From Bacteriovoracaceae bacterium UBA7317 (lineage in GTDB: Bacteria; Bdellovibrionota; Bacteriovoracia; Bacteriovoracales; Bacteriovoracaceae), in the NCBI GenBank assembly GCA_002474345.1, contig DKQD01000042.1, positions 745 to 18,900 of the forward strand: a DNA stretch of 18,156 bases. The letters run 5' to 3'. The position numbers and the translations under genes are program-made. Shown here one piece after another: positions 7,412-13,823 of the stretch; the first letter of the stretch is position 1; every line of letters starts with the position of its first letter. Under the pieces are notes generated by a model. It had not been told where the DNA came from. It did not search any database and was given only the letters and a program-made list of their open reading frames with translations.

Positions 7412-7699
7412 ATGTTGACAAAAAATCAAGAGTCAATTCAACTTCTCAACACGGCTATCATAAAAAATAAAGAAAAAAAAATTGATAGCAAATTCGAAGA
7501 GAAGTTAGCTCACACATGCCAAGCACCTGCAATGGAGGCACTGGGGATGGCGATTACACAATTATCGAATGACCTTGATATCTCTAGAGACCAGGCAGCT
7601 ATTTTAATTGTAGACACGATAAAAGAACTTGAATCAAGCTGGAACGATTACCTCTTAATGGAAGGTATCGAGAAAATTAAAGAAAACTTAAAAAGTTAA
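7412..7699 (+). CDS. hypothetical protein, 95 residues, end of the gcv cluster
   Basis: I do not recognise this protein. It is soluble and mostly helical by eye, with no signal peptide or membrane segment. The first 30 residues are charged (KNKEKKIDSKFEEK). The rest, TCQAPAMEALGMAITQLSNDLDISRDQAAILIVDTIKELESSWNDYLLMEGIEKIKENL, looks like three or four amphipathic helices. A single Cys (about 36) sits in TCQAPA. The ATG has TAGGA about 9 nt upstream. It lies 41 bp after gcvH in the same direction, so it may be co-transcribed. Its stop codon is inside a palindrome shared with the convergent gene. Any link to glycine cleavage rests on position only. Confidence 0.7.
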   Translation: MLTKNQESIQLLNTAIIKNKEKKIDSKFEEKLAHTCQAPAMEALGMAITQLSNDLDISRDQAAILIVDTIKELESSWNDYLLMEGIEKIKENLKS

Positions 7700-7715
7700 T
7701 ATGTTTAACTTTTTA
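7689..7715. terminator. perfect 11-bp palindrome between convergent genes, probable bidirectional terminator
   Basis: TAAAAAGTTAA (7689-7699) and TTAACTTTTTA (7705-7715) are exact reverse complements around a 5-base loop TATGT. The left arm contains the stop codon of the 95-residue gene and the right arm that of the convergent TonB-like gene. Read in either direction, the distal arm carries five T residues, as in a bidirectional intrinsic terminator. The stem has only one G-C pair per 11 bp, so it is thermodynamically weak. Position is the main support. Confidence 0.55.
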
Positions 7716-8601
7716 CAACAAAACCCCATTCAATTTTTGCCCTTCCATTCTTTATAAAACCTTTAGGGGGATTAGGAAATGGACCTGCTTTATTAAATGA
7801 TTCAATTGCGGCATCATCCAACTCCTTAACTCCACTTTTACTCTTTAAAACAACCTCGATTATTTGACCTTTATTATTTATCGTCACAGTTAGAGCCGTT
7901 ATTTTATGCTCCTTTTGACCAAGTTTTTTTCCTGATTTAAAAAGCATCTTCGCTTTTTCTCTTATGGACCTCCCCCAATGTTGCTCTAATTTTCTTCTTA
8001 TTCTCTGGAAAAAACCGTAAAATCGATACTCCGTGGTATTAAGATTAGTCATATCTCCCAAAGGAATCTCTTCTAAAAAATCATTATTTTGGGAAAGTCC
8101 TTGTTTTTTTTCAAACCCTGTTTTTTCACCCTTTTTGGTATTATTTTTTTCATCAAAGAAAATAGGCTTTTTGATTGCTAGGTCTGTAAGGCTGATTCTT
8201 CTTTTTTTCTTAGCGCCCTTTTTCAATTTTAATTTTTTCTTTAGACTTTTTGCTTTTTTAGAACCTTTGGATCCTCTTTTAAAAGTACCTACCCTTGCTG
8301 CTTTTGTCTCTTTTTTAAATGTTTGATCCATCTCACTTAAGTAATTTGACTTTTTCGGTTTCTCCCTTTCCTTCTTTTTTTCAGTATTTACTATTTGCTT
8401 TTTTTCCTCACTTTCTTTTTTAACATTCTCATCTCTAGGGTCAATTAGCTTAACTCTTATTTTAGACCTTTTTTTCTTTTGGCTAAGAGTTTCCTGCTTT
8501 TGAGTAGGTAGGGGAGAAAATAACAAAACGAAGTTGATCAAAAGAGAACCTACAAAAGAAAAGACTATTATACTAAGAGTAACTTTATTTCTTTTTTTCA
8601 T
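7705..8601 (-). CDS. TonB/TolA-like envelope-spanning protein with lysine-rich linker
   Basis: A 298-residue protein with TonB architecture. There is a short basic N-terminus (MKKRNK), one transmembrane anchor (about 8-29), and a long low-complexity periplasmic region (35-165) dominated by Lys, Glu, Arg and Ser. The C-terminal TonB/TolA-type domain runs from about 191 to 298. It contains FFQRIRRKLEQHW, ITALTVTINNKGQIIEVVLKSKSGVKELDDAAIESFNKAGPFPNPP and a final beta strand. TonB proteins couple the proton-motive force to outer-membrane transporters through ExbB-ExbD, and TolA stabilises the envelope at division. No exbB, exbD, tolQ or tolR is in the window, so which role applies is open. It lies 95 bp downstream of the PBP1A gene on the same strand. 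The linker is Lys-rich rather than the usual Pro-rich. Confidence 0.75.
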   Translation of the reverse strand: MKKRNKVTLSIIVFSFVGSLLINFVLLFSPLPTQKQETLSQKKKRSKIRVKLIDPRDENVKKESEEKKQIVNTEKKKEREKPKKSNYLSEMDQTFKKETKAARVGTFKRGSKGSKKAKSLKKKLKLKKGAKKKRRISLTDLAIKKPIFFDEKNNTKKGEKTGFEKKQGLSQNNDFLEEIPLGDMTNLNTTEYRFYGFFQRIRRKLEQHWGRSIREKAKMLFKSGKKLGQKEHKITALTVTINNKGQIIEVVLKSKSGVKELDDAAIESFNKAGPFPNPPKGFIKNGRAKIEWGFVVKS

Positions 8602-8696
8602 CAGCTCAATTTAATTTTTTAGTCACGTAGTAACACTATTCGACTTCAAGAGAAATTTAATGACAACAAAAGTAAACCCTAGCATAAAAAGTAAAG

Positions 8697-11444
8697 CTAT
8701 TGGTTATTATAGTATTCATCATCGCCCAATATTTCACTACCTTCATGCTCTTTACTCTCTGACAAGGCCATCATGTCCTGAACACCTGGCTCTGTCCCTT
8801 CAACATATGCTTCCATAAAGGTTTCCTGAGTATTTTCGTCTGCCAATGTTCCCTTTTTTGGGTCTATCAATACATTGATAATTCCAAGAGGAATTTTAAA
8901 ATCATGTTCGCCATATTTTTTCAAACCTGCACTCATATACCCTTTCCAAATAGGTAGCGCAGACCTGGAACCCGTCTCACCAAATCCCAAAGTTTTATTA
9001 TCGTCAAACCCCGTCCATACACCTGTAACCAAGTTATGAGAAAAACCTAAAAACCATGCATCAACATAGCTATTTGTTGTTCCAGTTTTACCGCCTAGAA
9101 AATGACTTAAACTCTTTGCTCTCCTACCTGTTCCATTTACAACCACACCTTTTAAAAGGTTAGACATTATATAAGAAAGTCTACGATCATAAACTTGGTC
9201 ACCACCTAAACTTAAATGGTAAGGATTAACTTTCTTAGTCAAGCCATCTGATTCAAAGTCTTTACCCTCAAGGTTTTCACTCAACACTTCTTCGCTTGTA
9301 AGAAATTCATCTTTACTTTCTTTTACTTCCTCTGCTTTAGACTGTTTGTATTCATTAAAGTCGTAATAATTACCATCTCTATCAACAATAGATACGATTG
9401 ACTTTAATTGAACTTTTTTTCCTCCATTTGGAAAAATGCTATAAGCAGAAACAATATCAACTAGTGAAACACCAAAAGATCCTAGAGCTAGGCTTAAGTC
9501 TTCTTCAAGCCTTACATTTAACCCAATTCTTTTTACAAAGTCCGTTATTTTAGAAACGCCAAGCTCTTTTGCAATCTTAATTGTTGGAACATTCCTGCTT
9601 TGTTCCAATGCTTTCCTAAAAGTTATTGGTCCCTTAAACTTTCCATCATAGTTTCGAGGTTTCCAGTTAAGATCCTGGTTAACTCCTCCTAGAGCCTCAG
9701 GAGAATCTATTATTACAGAAGATGGAGTGAACCCATTTTCCAAAGCAGCTGCAAATAAAAAAGGCTTAAATGATGACCCTGGTTGCCTTTTAGACTGAAT
9801 CGCCCTATTAAATTGGGATTTTTCAAAGTCCTTCCCACCAACAAAAGAAATTATATCCCCATTCTTTGGAGATACTGAGACTAAAGCCCCTTGAGCACTT
9901 GCTTCCTGATCAAGCATACAAAGAAGGTATTTTTCTGCCCTAACTTTTTTGTATATTTCTTTTTGTTTCCGAATTCTCTTTAAAAATGTCTTATAAAAAT
10001 AGGAGGTCGCTCTAACTTTAAGTCTTTTTAGCTCTACAAGGACAACATCCCCCTTTTTCAAAATTTTTGATGGTACCATAAGAGGCTGAAAGTACTTCCT
10101 TTTTTCATCTATAACTCTCTCATGAGCCCAGCTAAAGTAATTAAATGGAATAATACCTGTAACTTTCCCTAAGCTCACATAAACAATTCTGGAGGAATCA
10201 TCTACTTTTTTAACAATTGCTTTATAAGTATTTCCGACAATCAGATGTTTTATAAAAGGATCTGATTTTATATAACCTGGGTAAAAATTCTTACCGCCTA
10301 AATCTAATACTTTTTCCTTATGAGCATCTTCAATCTGCGAAACCCCTTCTTCATCGATTTCGTATTGGTACTTCCTTTGATCATCTTCTCCCAAAGTAAA
10401 GAATTGGGATGCCTCCCTTAAAACATCTCTTCTAAAGTTAATTTCAAAACTATCTTCCTGAGATGAATCATCTAAAGATGCTATCGGGCCAAGAAACCCT
10501 TGCCTTTTATCAATTTCTTTTACTCCTCTCTTTACTTCTTTCTCAGCAATTCTTTGTAGGCTCCAATCTAGCGTAGTTTGTACTCTAAATCCTTCCTTCA
10601 AAAATTTCTCTTCGCCAATAACCTTTACTACTCTTTGCCGAACCCAATCTGTAAAGTAACCTGCCTTGAAACCTCTTTTCTTTCGGATTTTAAATTCAAG
10701 AACTTCACTTTTTGCCTTTTGCAATTCTTCAAAAGAAATTCTTTTATTTTCATACATTCTCTTTAAAACATAAGCCTGTCTTTTTTTTGCATAACCTGGG
10801 TTTATATAAGGAGAGTACTTACCAGGTGCAACCAACAACCCTGCTATCATTGCTGCTTCAGCGATCGTAGCCTCAACCAACTCTTTGCCGTAATACCCTC
10901 TGAAAGCAGACTTTACTCCGTAGAAACCTCCTCCAAGGTAAACCTGATTCAAATACAAATATAAAATTTCTTCCTTAGAAAACCTCTTTTCTATTTTCTG
11001 CGCTAGTAAAAAATCTTTTATTTTTCTAGATATCGACCTTTCATTGGAAAGCAGAAGAGATTTGGCAACCTGCTGGGTAATCGTGCTTCCACCTTGAACA
11101 ACTTTCCCAGCCTTAATGTTCACTATTAATGCTCGTAGAACTCCAAAATAATCCACACCCTTATGCTCGTAAAAGCTATCATCTTCAGCTGAAAGAAAAG
11201 CATCTATAATTACCTTAGGTATGTCCTCCATCTTAACAATTTCTCTCTTTTCAATACCTATTTCGGCTAGGACAACACCTCTTTTCGATAAAATCTGAGA
11301 GGGTATTGGTGGTTTATAATCACTAAGAGAGGATATTTGGGGTAAGCTTAAAGAAAAATATATTATTGTTGATACGACAAGTGTTATCGCAAAGAAGCAG
11401 GCAGCGACTGAGCCCCAAAATACCTTTAAAATAAGCTTTCCCAT
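8697..11444 (-). CDS. mrcA: class A penicillin-binding protein 1A (peptidoglycan glycosyltransferase/transpeptidase)
   Basis: A 915-residue inner-membrane enzyme that polymerises lipid II and cross-links stem peptides. After a membrane anchor (about 10-34) comes the GT51 domain with EDDSFYEHKGVD (87-98, catalytic Glu87), QGGSTITQQ (117-125) and KRFSKEEILYLYLN (153-166). A middle part (about 320-510) includes an OB-fold-like stretch, VGNTYKAIVKKVDDSSRIVYVSLGKVTG, as in PBP1A. The transpeptidase domain has SSFK (nucleophile Ser557), SRN (616-618) and KTGT (786-789). A charged insertion (about 695-740) separates the second and third motifs, and an acidic tail ends the protein. The length exceeds E. 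coli PBP1A (850). It lies 36 bp downstream of a lipoprotein gene. The class is certain; the PBP1A subtype is inferred from the OB domain. Confidence 0.95.
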   Translation of the reverse strand: MGKLILKVFWGSVAACFFAITLVVSTIIYFSLSLPQISSLSDYKPPIPSQILSKRGVVLAEIGIEKREIVKMEDIPKVIIDAFLSAEDDSFYEHKGVDYFGVLRALIVNIKAGKVVQGGSTITQQVAKSLLLSNERSISRKIKDFLLAQKIEKRFSKEEILYLYLNQVYLGGGFYGVKSAFRGYYGKELVEATIAEAAMIAGLLVAPGKYSPYINPGYAKKRQAYVLKRMYENKRISFEELQKAKSEVLEFKIRKKRGFKAGYFTDWVRQRVVKVIGEEKFLKEGFRVQTTLDWSLQRIAEKEVKRGVKEIDKRQGFLGPIASLDDSSQEDSFEINFRRDVLREASQFFTLGEDDQRKYQYEIDEEGVSQIEDAHKEKVLDLGGKNFYPGYIKSDPFIKHLIVGNTYKAIVKKVDDSSRIVYVSLGKVTGIIPFNYFSWAHERVIDEKRKYFQPLMVPSKILKKGDVVLVELKRLKVRATSYFYKTFLKRIRKQKEIYKKVRAEKYLLCMLDQEASAQGALVSVSPKNGDIISFVGGKDFEKSQFNRAIQSKRQPGSSFKPFLFAAALENGFTPSSVIIDSPEALGGVNQDLNWKPRNYDGKFKGPITFRKALEQSRNVPTIKIAKELGVSKITDFVKRIGLNVRLEEDLSLALGSFGVSLVDIVSAYSIFPNGGKKVQLKSIVSIVDRDGNYYDFNEYKQSKAEEVKESKDEFLTSEEVLSENLEGKDFESDGLTKKVNPYHLSLGGDQVYDRRLSYIMSNLLKGVVVNGTGRRAKSLSHFLGGKTGTTNSYVDAWFLGFSHNLVTGVWTGFDDNKTLGFGETGSRSALPIWKGYMSAGLKKYGEHDFKIPLGIINVLIDPKKGTLADENTQETFMEAYVEGTEPGVQDMMALSESKEHEGSEILGDDEYYNNQ

Positions 11445-11480
11445 TTCTAAACCTTACCGTCCTTATATTACTAAAGCCTT

Positions 11481-12494
11481 TTAGTCTTTAGTTATTGATG
11501 ACTTTTCCTTCCATGCTTTTATAGCTTGTCGAATCTTTAGGGCAGAGCGTCGTGCCCAGACCTGCCCACTTTTTTCCCACTTTTTCCTAGAAGTAAATGA
11601 ATCAATAGCTAAGTCTTCCCCATCTAGAAAATCAAAATAGAGATCATGATGATTAAACATCAAGGAACTCCTTTTTTCCATGGCAAATTTTTCGAAAGAG
11701 TTTTTTAAAAAATCATTAGGCTTACTTAAAATCACTTGGTTTCCTAAGACACTGGCATAAATAGTAATATCAACACCCCTTTTTAAAAAAATGTCTTTAT
11801 CAAAATGAATAAACCCGCTTTCACCTACTTTTCTTTCAAACTGAAAAAAAACTTTCCTAAACACATCTCTAGGCTTCCCTATTTTAAAAAAGTGTTTTTT
11901 TCCATCTTGTAAAGCAGAAGGTAAAAAAACTAATTGTCCAAAACTTTGGATATCTAAACTGCCAAACTCTTTTAAAATAACATCTTCAAAAACACCGTAC
12001 CATTTTTTTGAATATGCTTCATAGTTTTTTGACTTATTCCAAAATTTAAATAGAACCCATTCCACTCGACCAAAACTCAAATCAGAAGCCATTAAGCCGG
12101 CCATTACATTACCAAAGCCAGTACCAGATAGAACATGAACCGAAATTCGTTGTCTTCGAAGTTCCTTAAAAAGGTCTAAAAACACCATTGTTCTTTGAAG
12201 ACCAGGACCTAAAAAAATACCAACAATAGGCACTCTTTCTTTACCTTTAGTTGGATCCTCACTAATTTCCCTTCTAAAAGCGAATTCATTGCTAGGTCCA
12301 AAAGAATTATCACTTAAATAACTGGACTCAGCTATAGATGGTACAACCTTTTTAGAGTGCTCTAATTGGTTATCAATAAGAAAAGCTGGAGAAGCCTGAT
12401 CATGCCCCGCATCTCCATAGTAATCCTGGCCTGAGTAATTCGAAGTACAAGACGAGAAGAGCAAAAAAACTAGGAAAAGTGACAACTTTCTCAA
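11481..12494 (-). CDS. lipoprotein with degenerate patatin-like phospholipase fold
   Basis: A 337-residue product with a lipoprotein signal peptide, MRKLSLFLVFLLFSSC (Cys16). A poorly structured region to about residue 85 follows. Residues 88-150 resemble the start of patatin/RssA domains: VPIVGIFLGPGLQRTMVFLDLFKEL, then a strand and turn VHVLSGTGFGNVMAGLMASDLS. In active patatins the glycine-rich oxyanion loop reads GxGxxxG/R and the nucleophile elbow is G-x-S-x-G. Here the elbow is G124-T-G126-F-G128, so the serine position is Gly. A late Asp-Gly (291-292) could be the remnant of the Asp of the dyad, but that is uncertain. The start codon is TTG, supported by a strong GGAGG ending 8 nt upstream, formed by the last Glu codons of xseB. 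It lies 3 bp after xseB and 36 bp before the PBP1A gene. Confidence 0.7.
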   Translation of the reverse strand: MRKLSLFLVFLLFSSCTSNYSGQDYYGDAGHDQASPAFLIDNQLEHSKKVVPSIAESSYLSDNSFGPSNEFAFRREISEDPTKGKERVPIVGIFLGPGLQRTMVFLDLFKELRRQRISVHVLSGTGFGNVMAGLMASDLSFGRVEWVLFKFWNKSKNYEAYSKKWYGVFEDVILKEFGSLDIQSFGQLVFLPSALQDGKKHFFKIGKPRDVFRKVFFQFERKVGESGFIHFDKDIFLKRGVDITIYASVLGNQVILSKPNDFLKNSFEKFAMEKRSSLMFNHHDLYFDFLDGEDLAIDSFTSRKKWEKSGQVWARRSALKIRQAIKAWKEKSSITKD

Positions 12495-12497
12495 AGT

Positions 12498-12740
12498 TTA
12501 CTCCTCCTCCTTCCAGTCGTCCTCTTTTAGGCTATCGGTCAAAGTAGATATACGACTTTCAGCTTTTGAAAGAATTTTTTTACAGCGCTTGTAAAGAGAA
12601 ACTCCCTTTTCAAAGTGGCCCAGACTATCCTCTAGAGAGAGTTCTCCGGACTCCAAACCATTCACAACTTTTTCCAACTCTCCAAGAAAGTCTTCCAAAG
12701 TTTCTCCTTCTTTATAAACTCCATTTTTCTGATCACTCAT
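12498..12740 (-). CDS. xseB: exodeoxyribonuclease VII small subunit
   Basis: An 80-residue subunit of exonuclease VII, which degrades single-stranded DNA into oligonucleotides together with XseA. The core LEDFLGELEKVVNGLESGELSLEDSLGHFEKGVSLYKRCKKILSKAESRIS (about 15-65) is the classic two-helix XseB pattern, with ESGELSLEDSL as the turn signature. The C-terminal tail is acidic (LKEDDWKEEE), and its last Glu codons double as the ribosome-binding site of the next gene. The large-subunit gene xseA is not in the window. It is the first gene of the minus-strand envelope operon and is divergent from the flagellar operon. Confidence 0.93.
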   Translation of the reverse strand: MSDQKNGVYKEGETLEDFLGELEKVVNGLESGELSLEDSLGHFEKGVSLYKRCKKILSKAESRISTLTDSLKEDDWKEEE

Positions 12741-12782
12741 ATTTACCTACAGAATTTTTTTTCATGTCAAACAACAAACGAT

Positions 12783-12802
12783 CTGAGTAAGTCCCTACTC
12801 AG
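12783..12802. repeat. perfect 7-bp dyad in the xseB-flgF divergent region
   Basis: CTGAGTA (12783-12789) and TACTCAG (12796-12802) form a perfect inverted repeat around AGTCCC. It lies about 45 bp upstream of the xseB start and about 200 bp upstream of flgF. No T run follows on either strand, so a terminator is unlikely. It could be an operator or an RNA hairpin; function is not known. Confidence 0.4.
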
Positions 12803-12805
12803 CTT

Positions 12806-12833
12806 GCAAAGGAAAGACCGTCTTTCGCATTGC
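12806..12833. repeat. extended imperfect dyad with perfect 7-bp core in the xseB-flgF divergent region
   Basis: The core GAAAGAC-C-GTCTTTC (12812-12826) is a perfect odd palindrome. An outer GCAA (12806-12809) and TTGC (12830-12833) extend it with a small asymmetric internal gap. It begins 4 bp after the neighbouring CTGAGTA dyad. It could be a regulator binding site or a 5' leader hairpin; no T tract follows it. Confidence 0.4.
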
Positions 12834-12898
12834 GCACTTTAAGTGGTTTATCCTAGTAAAATTCAATCAAATTGGCAAAAAACAAACTTCTTTAACGC

Positions 12899-12904
12899 TA
12901 TAAT
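12899..12904 (+). promoter_or_regulatory. candidate -10 box for the flagellar operon
   Basis: A perfect TATAAT lies 95 bp upstream of the flgF ATG in the divergent gap. The nearest good -35-like hexamer, TTGGCA (12872-12877), is 21 bp away, longer than the usual 16-18. I found no sigma54 GG-N10-GC pair and no sigma28 GCCGATAA box in this gap. This is a weak promoter call. Confidence 0.3.
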
Positions 12905-12998
12905 TGAATCAAGTTTCCTAGAATTTTTTGCCCCATGTGAATTTTATGACACTTTTCATAATATAAACCTAGCATTACCTCTAAGAAGGGGTTCTTTT

Positions 12999-13808
12999 AT
13001 GAAAGACTTATGGGTTCCTTTATCAGGTGCAATTTCGCAGCAGAGAAAAATTGACACTCTTGCTAACAACATAGCAAATGCGAATACACCTGGATTCAAA
13101 AAGGATCATTTAAGTTTTAAAGAACATTTAACTGTCCTAGAAAAAGGTCATCAGGATATAGACTTACCAAATAAAGAGTTTAAACCTGAAGATTTCTATA
13201 AAAGCTATGATGCCGAAAATTCGTATGTAAAAGTCGCAGGAAGTTTTACTGACTTTAAACAAGGAAGCCTAGTACCAACAAATAACCCTCTGGATTTGGC
13301 AATTAAAGGTAAAGGCTTTTTCGAATTATTGACTCCCAATGGAGTTAGGTACACAAGGTCCGGAATCTTCTCACCCAATAAAGATGGAAACCTTGTGACA
13401 GCTACAGGAAATAAACTTCTTTCTCAATTAGAAAAGGGTCCCGACTTAAAAAAACCTGAAGAAAGAGTAATTAAAATCACACCTGGTCAAATTACAATTA
13501 CTCCAGAAGGAGAAGTTCATATAAACAAAAAGCTCATATCAAAAATCTCTTTAATTGAGTTCAAAGATATCCACGCTTTAAGAAAGGAAGGAAACTCTTT
13601 ATTTATAAACAAGGATATAAACAATATTACTGACTCTCCAGAAAAAAGTAATATTTTACAAGGCTTTGTAGAACAATCGAATGTAAATCCTGTTGGGGAA
13701 ATTTCAGAACTCCTTAAAACATACAGACACTTTGAAAGTCTTCAAAGGGCCATAAAAACCTATGACAATATTGGTGGAAGAGCTGTAAATGAAATAGCAA
13801 AATTTTGA
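12999..13808 (+). CDS. flgF: flagellar basal-body rod protein FlgF
   Basis: A 269-residue rod protein of the flagellar axial family, exported through the flagellar type III system into the periplasmic part of the basal body. The N-terminal rod signature is IDTLANNIANANTPGFKKD (18-36). The middle beta region contains NNPLDLAIKGKGFFELLTPNGVRYTRSGIFSPNKDGNLVTATG, typical of FlgF/FlgG. The C-terminus QGFVEQSNVNPVGEISELLKTYRHFESLQRAIKTYD is the conserved coiled-coil end. I chose ATG 12999 because AGAAGGGG lies about 8 nt upstream and family proteins begin close to this point. An in-frame GTG at 12843 would add 52 unrelated residues and is rejected. It is first in the operon; flgG follows after 15 bp. 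FlgF rather than a FlgG paralogue is inferred from order. Confidence 0.92.
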   Translation: MKDLWVPLSGAISQQRKIDTLANNIANANTPGFKKDHLSFKEHLTVLEKGHQDIDLPNKEFKPEDFYKSYDAENSYVKVAGSFTDFKQGSLVPTNNPLDLAIKGKGFFELLTPNGVRYTRSGIFSPNKDGNLVTATGNKLLSQLEKGPDLKKPEERVIKITPGQITITPEGEVHINKKLISKISLIEFKDIHALRKEGNSLFINKDINNITDSPEKSNILQGFVEQSNVNPVGEISELLKTYRHFESLQRAIKTYDNIGGRAVNEIAKF

Positions 13809-13823
13809 TAACAAAGAGGTAAT

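Noticed and set aside
12843..12998. GTG at 12843 as the start of flgF, adding 52 residues
   Set aside because: The added sequence has no resemblance to rod proteins, the family begins near MKDLWVPLSGA, and a good ribosome-binding site precedes ATG 12999.
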